From the NCBI GenBank assembly GCA_903929315.1, contig CAIYUC010000134.1, forward strand, positions 1-37,862: a stretch of 37,862 nt of DNA, in the 5' to 3' direction. A program made the position numbers and the translations under genes. Below the pieces are notes generated by a model. That model did no database searches. It saw nothing but the letters and a program-made list of their open reading frames with translations, and was not told the origin of the DNA. Positions 25,301-31,757 of the stretch are shown here, piece by piece. Position 1 is the stretch's first letter. The number at the start of each line of letters is the position of its first letter. Source of the stretch: an uncultured Bacteroidales bacterium (GTDB lineage: Bacteria > Bacteroidota > Bacteroidia > Bacteroidales > FEN-979).

Positions 25301-26130
25301 GATGAACCCATGGAGATTACTGCTGGAATACCAATACTGAACAATTTGTTTGTTATTCCGGTCATGTTAGCACTTCCTTGTGCACTTTGACATGAGGAAA
25401 GAATGACGAGCGGCACCAAGTGGTCTTGATTAATGTTCAGGCAATTGGCAAACTCCTCATCCGATACTTCTTCTTTGCTCATTGTAATAGCATTCTCCAT
25501 CGTCAGATAGCCTCTCTTCACTTTTTCGTCAAATGCCGAATGACCTGAGAAATGTAAAACATGGTATTTATTGAGCTGCAATTTGCTTTTTAGTGTTTCT
25601 TTGGAAGCATCATTGCAGAAATCAATCTGTACTTGTCCATTATGAATTAGTGGCTCAAAAGATTCTAGCATCAATCTTTCTTCATCTTCATACGATAGCC
25701 GATTCTTAAAAAGAAGATCTTCAGGTGAGGAAATCATGACAAGGATCTTCAAAGGTGGAGGCACTTTCTGAAAGAGTAGTTGCAGATTGTAGTATCCTGG
25801 GATACTTTTTGTGAGGTAAATCGATTCGAAATCACCAATACGTTTGCCTGACGAGTCTGTGGCAGATATCCATGGAAGGTTAAGGATCTCGTTATCGGGA
25901 TGTTGCAGGGAGATCACCATGTGTTCATCAGTTTTTTCCTTGCTTTCCAGAAAGGTGATTATCGATTTGTTATCCTGGATGACAGATGACATTTCCTTTA
26001 CCAGTTCATCAAGAACGTTTGATTTAAGTGACCGACCTTCTTGTATATACCGAACAATGTCTGAATACAACTTCTTAAGCAATAAAACCTTTTTTTCAGG
26101 TATATCAAGAGGAACAGATATCCAGATCAT
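22327..26130 (-). CDS. CHAT protease-STAND NTPase-TPR protein
   Basis: 1267 aa, likely cytosolic. Residues about 100-335 are a CHAT domain (caspase-like) with the predicted His-Cys dyad H197 (LHFSGHSAFD) and C247 (VILSSCQSAQG). Residues about 375-650 are a STAND/NACHT-like P-loop NTPase: Walker A GQGGVGKS (401-408), Walker B FLIFDNLE (484-491) and sensor-like LLLTCRY. A winged-helix-like part follows (FRIPVSIDAIIKQLGN). From about 815 to 1235 are at least ten 40-residue TPR units, each with the LNNI-x(3)-Y core. In known STAND proteins the repeats sense a trigger, the NTPase oligomerises and the N-terminal domain is the effector. I infer regulated proteolysis, perhaps anti-phage death. The start is the ATG at 26130, 26 bp after the Zn-ribbon stop. 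Confidence 0.85.
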   Translation of the reverse strand: MIWISVPLDIPEKKVLLLKKLYSDIVRYIQEGRSLKSNVLDELVKEMSSVIQDNKSIITFLESKEKTDEHMVISLQHPDNEILNLPWISATDSSGKRIGDFESIYLTKSIPGYYNLQLLFQKVPPPLKILVMISSPEDLLFKNRLSYEDEERLMLESFEPLIHNGQVQIDFCNDASKETLKSKLQLNKYHVLHFSGHSAFDEKVKRGYLTMENAITMSKEEVSDEEFANCLNINQDHLVPLVILSSCQSAQGSANMTGITNKLFSIGIPAVISMGSSINDHYATLFTTHFYQQLTNHSTVPSAFMDAVRFLHQKEYEEIKNNPYIPLPLQWIIPNLYISKPIESLVDWEAPYARLEFPYKRFFKQKILIDHPDDYLFIGRKPDKKLILPALKEKRPILLKGQGGVGKSALAEHLVQRLFLIEPSLQPFFFNEHTFRVKNIIDQLVDFLLNKGNTDYIAAEKLDSPSKKIIFLLGVIKRKYGEPFLIFDNLESFQCAPGEKFKEEFFELENILKTLVVRNDLFLLLTCRYPLCGDYYKSLLTLDLNHNNFNDFWKKCNYLELSRLYDDHYQSIKQGGNQTEKIISFPDLVKQLYESFGGNFRALQFFNDIVINNPQKFTSTLDTLINFRQKNMMASEEVLQKMSKNFLFDELVSLIAVEHLVIFLLLSGFRIPVSIDAIIKQLGNKDTVSHPEKAFEVLHRYTLIEKHKTNDWDDLFYVTPLIRELLLEKDEFGNIASFSHNEAGYYYLNVFNTLDRKKNIQEMEEAFFHFINAGNKKEIGDTGAWLSEFFFLNKLYSDAIQYASQSFGQLQDDTPVGTINLLGMLYQFFGELSKALSFYEKSLIGYRNGMNKSGEANTINNMAMIYHTMGELDKALELLDQSLQILRELGSKVHEGRTLNNISQIYDTRCDYNKALEFLEMSLSISRETGDKETQGKNLNNIAEIYRKLFNYNEALKFFEQSLEIRKEIGDKAGESTVLNNISQIYQAQNDNEKALDFFQLSLKIAREIGDKRGEGTTLNNIGHLYRTQGILDKAQNFFELSLIISKDVGDKVTEGSVLNNIATIAYEKGNYSEALDLFEQSLKIAKKIGNKFLEGKALNAISLIYQYIGEDYRSLDLFEESLKISREIGDKEGEGTTLNNIGTFYYNLGQYDNALDFLEQSLNIKKEFDDKARLLPTLHNMALIALRKNDINKYLKYHSEAWRLAHELNNTVSIFEIGRSYGCNLYNMNRIDEGKKILLNAYRIGKRYELNGILELEIMLRQNGFI

Positions 26131-26156
26131 AAATTATTTTTTTATCTGTCATGAAA

Positions 26157-26369
26157 TCACGAAGATTTTTTAGGAATCAACCGGATATAGGATACTTTTT
26201 CAGGTTCCCCCTTGATTGTGAATTTAACCATTTCATCGCAAGTTGGACAAAATGCCTTTACCTCTGTGGATATACTTTCGCTCCCTTCTTCTAGTTTAAA
26301 GACTTTCGGGAATTGAGTGTAACATTTACAACATACTACCTCGTATTCTTTTTCAACAGTTTTTTTCAT
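26157..26369 (-). CDS. Small zinc-ribbon protein
   Basis: About 70 aa. Two Cys knuckles are visible: CCKC near residue 13 and CPTC about 28 residues later, separated by beta-type sequence, as in a zinc ribbon. The C-terminus is basic (LIPKKSS). The start is probably the ATG at 26369 (MKKTVEKEYEVVCCKC), preceded by an A/T-rich leader; the ATG at 26393 would add eight residues. It sits between the nuclease remnant and the CHAT gene on the same strand with short gaps, so it belongs to the cluster. It could be a nucleic-acid or protein-binding adaptor; no specific family was recognised. Confidence 0.65.
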   Translation of the reverse strand: MKKTVEKEYEVVCCKCYTQFPKVFKLEEGSESISTEVKAFCPTCDEMVKFTIKGEPEKVSYIRLIPKKSS

Positions 26370-26407
26370 GATATATATTTTTAATGTTTCCATTTGAGCA
26401 GAGCATG

Positions 26408-27425
26408 CTAAAATTGTTTGTCGATAATATATTGAATATAAAATGGCCTTTGCTCTTTTTGAAATAAAACATGATTTGAATTAAAGTCTTCCATGCTTTC
26501 CTGGCCTTTCCAGTGTGTCAATTGGTTGTAAGGAGTGTTGGAAATTATAAATGAATTTAATTCTATGTCCGGATCATTCAACTTAGGTTGGATGCTTGTT
26601 TTTATTGACTTATGCAATTGGATTTTCGGATCTGTTAACCCTTGAATTTGTCTTAGTCCTTTAGGGTCTATAAATGAAACATATTGCTTTTTGCCTATGA
26701 CCAACCAAAGAATAAAGTCAGGGAAGAAATTATTTGCTTCAAAAAAGCCAATTCCTTTTTTGCTCATATTCCTAAGCAGGTAAAGTTGCTTGTCTTCGAA
26801 AAGTTCCGCATTGTTACCAAAATACCGTTTTAAGTCTTCTACCAAGTCACGTTCACCTTTGTTAAGTGGCACCGGTTGAAGTTTAACAATTTCTTCGTAC
26901 CTGCATTTATCAATGTATATGAGCGGTTGATATAAATGTAGCCCGGCATAAAGAGCTTCAAAGTCATTATCAATTTTGAAATTTTTTTTAAATTCATTCT
27001 TCCGAACTATTTCTTTTAATTCCCTTAGTTTGCTGATGATTCTATCTTCCGTTTTTTTCACCAGGAAGTTATATTCATCCTCAAAATTAGGATTGGTACT
27101 GTCTAAAATGGCAACCTCAATTTTATCGCTGTAAAATTTGTTTTTTTGATAATTATAGAGCTTTTCAACGAAGGATTTAAGTAAAGACGTTGCCAATTCA
27201 TGCCACAACTTCACCCTCCCATAGTCGGTTAACTCTAATTCCGAAGATGGTATTTGCAATGTGTACCATTCCTGGTCAAGTAGAATGTCTTTCAGCGCTT
27301 CGATAGAAAGATTAACATTATACCAACTGCGTTCGTTCTTGAACTTCTGCATTTCAAAATAAATCCGGGTCCAATCTAAAAAGGCTAAATGACTATTATC
27401 AAGTTTTCCTTCTTCAATGGTAATA
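26408..27425 (-). pseudogene. C-terminal PD-(D/E)XK nuclease part of a helicase-nuclease, truncated by an IS
   Basis: An ATG at 27352 opens 314 aa, but the frame continues without stop to the IS edge (ITIEEGKLDNSHLAFLDW, then TRIYFEM), so the real gene was longer. Residues near 165-235 (from that ATG) carry a restriction-type nuclease core: E168 in KGERDLVEDL, D212 in FFPDFILWLV and D229-x-K231 in SFIDPKGLR, followed by FIISNTPYNQL. This order resembles the end of DEAD/DEAH helicases of type III restriction or related defence systems, normally around 1000 aa. The helicase half is not found beyond the element, so it was deleted. The fragment may still be translated but is unlikely to work as the original enzyme. 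Confidence 0.65.
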
Positions 27426-27474
27426 TGGATATTCCGCTATAATTGACCCCTCTTATACGCATCAAATTGACCCC
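27426..27474 (-). repeat. Right-end IS21 terminal repeats
   Basis: AATTGACCCC occurs at 27441-27450 and 27465-27474 behind the terminal TGGATATTCCGC. The spacing of 24 bp is what multiple transposase-binding repeats of IS21 ends look like. Confidence 0.6.
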
Positions 27475-27538
27475 CCAAAGTTAACTCCCCATTTTTATCA
27501 TTTATCATACCTCAGAATGCCTTAAGCAAAGTTAAACT

Positions 27539-28519
27539 TTATTGCATTGTTATTAAATTCATTTCTTTTTTCATTCCGTATCGTTTTCTCAAAGATTCTC
27601 CGTTAAGCTCGATCCTGTGAGCGTCATGTACAATCCGGTCAAGGATTGCGTAAGCAATGGTTTGTTCCCCGAGGCTATAAAAAGTCTCATTACGCAAAGG
27701 TGCATATACCCTCAGATAGGCTATGTTAACCGTGTTTTCAACCGAAGGCTTGTCTTTGGGTTTTGATACACGGGCGGCCGACAGAGTTGTGTGATAATGT
27801 AAAGCCCATTGCTCACAAACCTCCGTAAAAACGGGTTCATAACGATTACTTCTTTGAACAAACTGCTTCATGTTATCGCTAAGCACATTTTGGGGCACAC
27901 CCCCAAAATAGCTCATGCACTGGCCTAAAGCAGGAATAAGATGTTCCAGGCTTGCGGATTGCAATGCTTCAACGTAAGAGTAACCGCTAAATGGTAAAAC
28001 GCATATAAGAACAGGACATGAGATTATTTCACCCGTTGATGAATCAACGTAAGAAAGCGGGTTACCAGCAAAATCAATCTGTACACGTTCACCCGGATGA
28101 TGTTCAAAGTGCATCGTAGCTGCACTCTTTTGGGTGTAGATCGAAAGATGTTCGCAAAACTGGGAATACCCATAACCATCAGGGACTTCCTGTCGGTATT
28201 CTTCCCAAAGCCGAAGTTTTGTAACACCGGTCCGGGTAAGTTCTATTTGAAAATAATCCAGTCTGGACTTTATATCCTCAAATCGATAGTCTGGTTGTGA
28301 TTCATTGTTTTCAGGATACAATAGAGTGGCCAGGTCAGCATCGGATAGCTTTGATAATAAAGGTAAACTTATCCCTGTTTGTTCAATTTTGGACAAATAG
28401 CCGTCGATGGTGTGACGGCCACAAGATAAAGTCCGGGCTATCTTCCGTTTGGATTGTCCTTGCTCTAAAAGTTGTAGGATGCGTCGAATTTGTAACATAG
28501 TAATTGGTGGATATGACAT
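27539..28519 (-). pseudogene. IstA-IstB in-frame deletion fusion
   Basis: 326 aa. Residues 1 to about 284 are the IstA transposase N-terminus: a helix-turn-helix (about 10-42) and the DDE core D149 (VQIDFAG), D215 (VLSDNMKQF) and E261 (KPSVENTV). At about 284 the sequence turns into the C-terminus of IstB, the AAA+ helper: GEQTIAYAILDRIVHDAHRI, then ELNGESLRK. So the IstA C-terminal quarter to third and most of IstB, including its Walker motifs, are missing, yet the frame is kept. Transposition without IstB is unlikely, but binding to ends or inhibition of a full element is conceivable. The ATG at 28519 lies inside a strong hairpin. Confidence 0.85.
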
Positions 28520-28546
28520 AGTATCTTTTTTGGAAAAGATACTATG
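28517..28546 (-). promoter_or_regulatory. Hairpin enclosing the istA start codon
   Basis: CATAGTATCTTTT (28517-28529) and AAAAGATACTATG (28534-28546) form a perfect 13-bp stem with a 4-nt loop. On the minus strand the ATG of the transposase frame is at the base of the 3' arm. Such a structure would block translation from read-through transcripts, a known way for insertion sequences to limit transposase. Confidence 0.7.
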
Positions 28547-28573
28547 TTGTTACAAATCCGTCCTCTTGAAAAG

Positions 28574-28702
28574 TGGCGCTGCTTATGCCGGAATGTCAGG
28601 TCGAAAATTTATCGATTCTCCCTTTTTTAGTTAAAATTTAACCTCCAAGGGGTGGCGCCGCTTGCGCCGGAATCACTGGCGCCGCTTCGACCGGAATAGT
28701 CA
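28574..28702 (-). repeat. Left-end IS21 terminal repeats, three copies
   Basis: TGGCGCTGCTTATGCCGGAA (28574-28593), TGGCGCCGCTTGCGCCGGAA (28653-28672) and TGGCGCCGCTTCGACCGGAA (28677-28696) are variants of one unit. The outer two are adjacent; the inner one is about 80 bp inward. Confidence 0.75.
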
Positions 28703-29027
28703 GTTTCAAATGAGATTATAGAAAAATAATAGTGCAACAACGAGTTGTTATATAGAATAAAATGGCTGTCTCAAAATTAATTGACGGCCTTTTATTTGTC
28801 CTTTCCAATTGATTTCATAGTCTTAATTTTTGCTCTACGATTGCATATTGACCTACTGAAAAAAGGAAACTGCATTACTCTGATTTCCCTTTTATTGACC
28901 TGCCTGGGATTCGAGAAAAAAATTTAGGAATGAACAATCTTTCTAAAGACTACAACGAATTAAGAATAGTTAAATATCTGTAAATCAATTTTTTAGAAAA
29001 ATGTTGTACCTATGTTGTACCTATTTT
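28703..29027. other. Gene-free stretch between IS element and tRNA terminator
   Basis: No intact gene. AACAAC-GA-GTTGTT can form a small hairpin near 28737. GGCTGTCTCAAAATT (about 28766) looks like an IS terminus of another family, but no partner end was found. A plus-strand frame ends with FPFIDLPGIREKNLG then MNNLSKDYNELRIVKYL, perhaps the tail of a lost gene. The missing 5' part of the helicase-nuclease gene is not here. Confidence 0.4.
29001..29022. repeat. 11-bp tandem duplication
   Basis: ATGTTGTACCT occurs twice back to back, just outside the tRNA terminator. It could be an attachment-site core, a target-site trace or chance; no integrase gene is in the window. Confidence 0.45.
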
Positions 29028-29062
29028 GAAAAAACGCCTGTAAATTATTCATTTACAGGCGT
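29028..29062 (-). terminator. Rho-independent terminator of tRNA-Arg
   Basis: ACGCCTGTAAAT (29034-29045) and ATTTACAGGCGT (29051-29062) form a perfect 12-bp stem with a 5-nt loop. On the minus strand it is followed by a run of six T. It begins 16 bp after the tRNA 3' end. Confidence 0.85.
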
Positions 29063-29078
29063 CTGTATTATTATTCCG

Positions 29079-29151
29079 TGACTCCGGAGGGACTCGAACC
29101 CTCAACCCTCAGAACCGGAATCTGATATTCTATCCATTGAACTACGGAGCC
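29079..29151 (-). tRNA. tRNA-Arg (anticodon CCG)
   Basis: The minus strand folds as a 73-nt cloverleaf: acceptor GGCTCCG with CGGAGTC (one G-U pair), D-arm GTTC-AATGGATA-GAAT, anticodon stem TCAGA/TCTGA with loop TTCCGGT (anticodon CCG, reading CGG), variable loop GGGTT, T-arm GAGGG-TTCGAGT-CCCTC, and discriminator A. CCA is not encoded. It lies at the edge between the accessory region and the aldolase side, a common place for integration. Confidence 0.95.
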
Positions 29152-29175
29152 GTTGTCAGCAAAAATAACACTTTT

Positions 29176-29224
29176 CCAGTTAACATTGTTTATTCCATGT
29201 TCTAAGATTAACACGGTTAACTGG
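29176..29224. repeat. 9-bp inverted repeat upstream of tRNA-Arg
   Basis: CCAGTTAAC (29176-29184) and GTTAACTGG (29216-29224) are perfect inverted copies 31 bp apart, directly next to the left heptad array. They may belong to the same element or to the tRNA promoter region. Confidence 0.5.
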
Positions 29225-29225
29225 C

Positions 29226-29258
29226 AGATGCTGGATGCTGGATGCTGGATGCTGGATA
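29226..29258. repeat. Left heptad array, TGCTGGA x4
   Basis: Four TGCTGGA units (29229-29256), flanked by AGA and TA. The 33-bp segment is the exact reverse complement of 29706-29738, so the two arms frame the four-helix-bundle gene as terminal inverted repeats. Confidence 0.85.
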
Positions 29259-29266
29259 CTTGATGT

Positions 29267-29644
29267 TTATTTATCACTCCTGTGATGTTTTTCAACAGCT
29301 TTGATAAATGAATTTAGTTTCCTGCCTAATTCTTCAAGTCGTTTATGAAGTCTTTCATACTTTTCCTCATCCTTGAAAGATTTTGTTTGAAAAAGTGTTT
29401 CCAAATGGTCAAGTGTTTCATCAGTTGATGCAATTGCTATGATAAGAAAATGTAACAACTCCTGTTTATACTTTCTTCTACCATATCCCTCTACTATATT
29501 TGACTTGACTGACTTTATCGACCTTCGAATTTGACATCCTGTTTCAAACATTTCGAACTTTGGGATTTCATTTGTTGTCATTTTATGAATATCAATCACC
29601 AGTTCATTAGCAATTTTCCAAATTTGAAGATCTTTATAATTCAT
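29267..29644 (-). CDS. Four-helix-bundle protein (23S rRNA intervening-sequence / S23 family)
   Basis: 125 aa. The family pattern is clear: [64 protein letters not shown], then charged helices. The family was named from intervening sequences in 23S rRNA genes and includes relatives of the accessory protein of diversity-generating retroelements; stand-alone copies have no fixed function but bind nucleic acid in some cases. The gene fits almost exactly between two perfect 33-bp inverted repeats built of TGCTGGA units, with the stop 8 bp from the left arm. No rRNA gene or reverse transcriptase is nearby. I take it as cargo of a small mobile unit; this is inference. Confidence 0.85.
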   Translation of the reverse strand: MNYKDLQIWKIANELVIDIHKMTTNEIPKFEMFETGCQIRRSIKSVKSNIVEGYGRRKYKQELLHFLIIAIASTDETLDHLETLFQTKSFKDEEKYERLHKRLEELGRKLNSFIKAVEKHHRSDK

Positions 29645-29705
29645 AACCTTTTTCTTCTTAATCGTCCAAATCGAAAAAGGTGATACATTAATTTTACATT
29701 TTTTT

Positions 29706-29738
29706 TATCCAGCATCCAGCATCCAGCATCCAGCATCT
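29706..29738. repeat. Right heptad array, TCCAGCA x4
   Basis: Four TCCAGCA units (29708-29735) in inverse orientation to the left array. It lies just upstream of the predicted fbaA promoter, so it may affect that gene. Confidence 0.85.
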
Positions 29739-29755
29739 CTTATTTACTTTTTTAC

Positions 29756-29763
29756 TAATTTTG
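29756..29763 (+). promoter_or_regulatory. TAATTTTG -7 box for the aldolase gene
   Basis: TAATTTTG fits TAnnTTTG 36 bp before the ATG at 29800, predicting a leader of about 30 nt. The -33 position would fall at the edge of the right heptad array; no TTG is seen there. Confidence 0.4.
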
Positions 29764-29799
29764 TTTCTTAATAAGGTAATCACCTAAAATAATTGACCT

Positions 29800-30879
29800 A
29801 TGAGCGAGAAGATTTTAACTAAAGTTGCTCCGGGAGTCGTCACCGGTAAAGATGTCCAGGAGATCTTTCACATTGCAAAAGCAAACGGGTTTGCACTGCC
29901 GGCCGTGAATGTGGTTGGAACGGGTTCAGTGAATGCTGCGCTGGAAGCTGCCAAGATAGTCAATTCACCTGTCATCATCCAGTTCAGTAATGGTGGCGGT
30001 ATTTTCTATGCCGGGAAATCGGTTCCCAATGATAAGGAAAAAGCAGCAATAACCGGCGCTATATCGGGTGCAAAGCATATCCATGTAGTAGCGGAAATGT
30101 ATGGAGTTCCGGTCATCATCCATACGGATCACGCGGCAAAGAAGCTTCTTCCCTGGATAGATGGTCTGCTGGAGGCAGGCGAAGATCATTTTAAAAAGTA
30201 TGGAAAACCTTTGTTCAGTTCCCATATGCTGGATCTGTCGCTGGAACCGATGGAAGAAAATGTCGGGATATGCAAACGTTATCTTGAGAGGATGAGCAAA
30301 ATGGGAATGACCCTTGAGATCGAACTGGGAGTGACCGGTGGAGAAGAAGATGCCGTGGACCATTCTGACATTCATAGTTCAAGATTATACACACAGCCGG
30401 AACATGTGGCTTATGCATATGAACAACTGATGCAGGTAAGCGATCGGTTTACCATTGCAGCTGCCTTTGGGAACGTGCATGGCGTGTATAAACCGGGTAA
30501 TGTGAAACTGGAGCCCATCATTCTTTATAATTCCCAGCAATATATACAGAAAAAGTTCAACACAGGTCCAAATCCGGTGAATTTAGTATTTCATGGCGGT
30601 TCCGGTTCTGAACCTGAAAAGATCAAAGAAGCTATTTCCTATGGCGTAGTAAAAATGAATATTGATACCGACACTCAATGGGCCTTCTGGGAAGGGATCA
30701 TGAAATATTACAAGAAGAATGAAGCCTATTTACAGGACCAGATCGGGAATCCGGAAGGGGAAGATAAACCCAATAAAAAATATTATGATCCCCGTCAATT
30801 TCTGCGGGAAGGTGAAAAATCAATGGTGGAACGGTTGAAGGTAGCTTTTGCTGATTTGAATTGTGTGAACAGGAATTAA
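29800..30879 (+). CDS. fbaA: Class II fructose-bisphosphate aldolase
   Basis: 359 aa, the exact class typical of type A class II aldolases. It cleaves fructose 1,6-bisphosphate to glyceraldehyde 3-phosphate and dihydroxyacetone phosphate in glycolysis, with a Zn2+ ion. Visible motifs: ALPAVNVVGTGSVNAALEAA at the start of the barrel, zinc-ligand region IIHTDHAAKK, SSHMLDLSLEPMEEN, ELGVTGGEED, AAAFGNVHGVYKPGNVKL and the phosphate-binding LVFHGGSGS, then NIDTDTQWAF. ATG at 29800. It is convergent with the USP gene, whose stop lies 14 bp beyond. It is core metabolism and marks the right edge of the accessory stretch. Confidence 0.95.
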   Translation: MSEKILTKVAPGVVTGKDVQEIFHIAKANGFALPAVNVVGTGSVNAALEAAKIVNSPVIIQFSNGGGIFYAGKSVPNDKEKAAITGAISGAKHIHVVAEMYGVPVIIHTDHAAKKLLPWIDGLLEAGEDHFKKYGKPLFSSHMLDLSLEPMEENVGICKRYLERMSKMGMTLEIELGVTGGEEDAVDHSDIHSSRLYTQPEHVAYAYEQLMQVSDRFTIAAAFGNVHGVYKPGNVKLEPIILYNSQQYIQKKFNTGPNPVNLVFHGGSGSEPEKIKEAISYGVVKMNIDTDTQWAFWEGIMKYYKKNEAYLQDQIGNPEGEDKPNKKYYDPRQFLREGEKSMVERLKVAFADLNCVNRN

Positions 30880-30893
30880 CCTTTCAGACGGTT

Positions 30894-31745
30894 TTAAAAG
30901 CCGATTCCTGAGGCAAGCAAATCCTTCGAATGGATGCTCAGGACAGGAACAGGTGAATGATTTACCGTTTGTTGCGCATAAGGGCCCATCCAAAGATTGG
31001 AAGTCGTTGTTTCCTGCTCTGTCATAATGGAAATAAGATTTGCATCAATCTTTTGGGCAAATTCGATCATTTTATCGGAAATATTATCCGCATCTGCGTG
31101 CTCCATGTGGAAAGTTACTCCTTCTTCTTCTAAATGTAAAGCTACCTGCTTGGCATAAAGATCCACATTCTGCTGAATCTCCTTGACCCTAGATGAATAC
31201 AAGCAAAGAATGTAAATTTCCGCATTATGCATTTTGGCAAGGTATCCTGTAAAATTGGTTTTCTGTCTTGTTTCCACAGAGCTGTCGATAGGTAATACGA
31301 TCCTGTTCAAAGGCCTTTTAACATCGATGCCGGCTCTTATGGTTATGACAGGGCAAGGACTTGCTGATACGATACGGTTGGCATTGCTCCCGATCCAGAA
31401 TTCTTCAAACCCAGATGCCCCATGGGTGCCGGCCACAACCAGCATTGCATGCATTTCTCTTGCTTCAGCTGTGATCTCCCTGTAAACTTTTCCTGTTCTG
31501 ATCTTATAGGTAATTTTATTGTTGGGTAACTGCGGCTGGTACTTTGAAATCAGTTCCTGGAATTGTTTTTCCACTTCTTTCACCGGATCTTTCAATGGTT
31601 TATCGAATTTATCCTTTTCAGAAACCGGTTTCTGAACCCAAACCAGGGTAAGGTCACTCATGCACTTCTGTGCAATGGATAATGCGTGCATAAAAGCATT
31701 TATGGAGCATTCGGAAAAGTCAATAGCGACAATAATCTTATTCAT
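30894..31745 (-). CDS. Tandem-domain universal stress protein
   Basis: 283 aa with two USP domains (about 1-140 and 147-283). Domain 1 begins IIVAIDFSECSINAFMHAL and ends with the nucleotide-binding motif AGTHGASGFEEFWIGSNANR, the G-x2-G-x9-G-S pattern of ATP-binding UspA proteins. Domain 2 is degenerate at this site (MTEQETTTSNLWMGPYAQQT). It is a soluble protein for persistence under stress; partners are unknown. It is 12 bp after the SPOR gene, so USP-SPOR-USP form one operon. It is clearly a paralogue of the other USP (shared order, FEEFWIGSNA versus YEEYWMGSNA). Confidence 0.85.
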   Translation of the reverse strand: MNKIIVAIDFSECSINAFMHALSIAQKCMSDLTLVWVQKPVSEKDKFDKPLKDPVKEVEKQFQELISKYQPQLPNNKITYKIRTGKVYREITAEAREMHAMLVVAGTHGASGFEEFWIGSNANRIVSASPCPVITIRAGIDVKRPLNRIVLPIDSSVETRQKTNFTGYLAKMHNAEIYILCLYSSRVKEIQQNVDLYAKQVALHLEEEGVTFHMEHADADNISDKMIEFAQKIDANLISIMTEQETTTSNLWMGPYAQQTVNHSPVPVLSIHSKDLLASGIGF

Positions 31746-31757
31746 AGGTCAAGGTTT

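Larger units (their letters stand above)
27426..28702 (-). mobile_element. IS21-family deletion derivative (about 1.28 kb)
   Basis: The ends are TGGATATTCCGC at 27426 and, on the other strand, TGACTATTCCGG from 28702, so both begin TG-x2-TATTCCG as expected for IS21-type termini. The left end (28574-28702) holds three repeats of TGGCGCCGCTT-x-CCGGAAT type; the right end has AATTGACCCC twice (27441-27450 and 27465-27474). A full IS21 element is about 2.5 kb with istA and istB; here only a fused frame remains. No target duplication is seen (GTAATA versus GTTTCA), which suggests deletion of flanking DNA. It cut into the helicase-nuclease gene. Confidence 0.8.

Noticed and set aside
22327-26130. 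Craspase-type TPR-CHAT of type III-E CRISPR
   Set aside because: No Cas7-11 or CRISPR array is present, and this protein has a STAND NTPase between CHAT and TPR.
28703-29027. Remaining 5' part of the helicase-nuclease gene
   Set aside because: All frames are short and show no helicase motifs.
29071-29295. Reading frame across tRNA-Arg and the left heptad array
   Set aside because: It only translates a clear tRNA and repeats.
29229-29735. CRISPR array
   Set aside because: The heptads are 7 bp and directly tandem with no spacers, and no cas genes are present.
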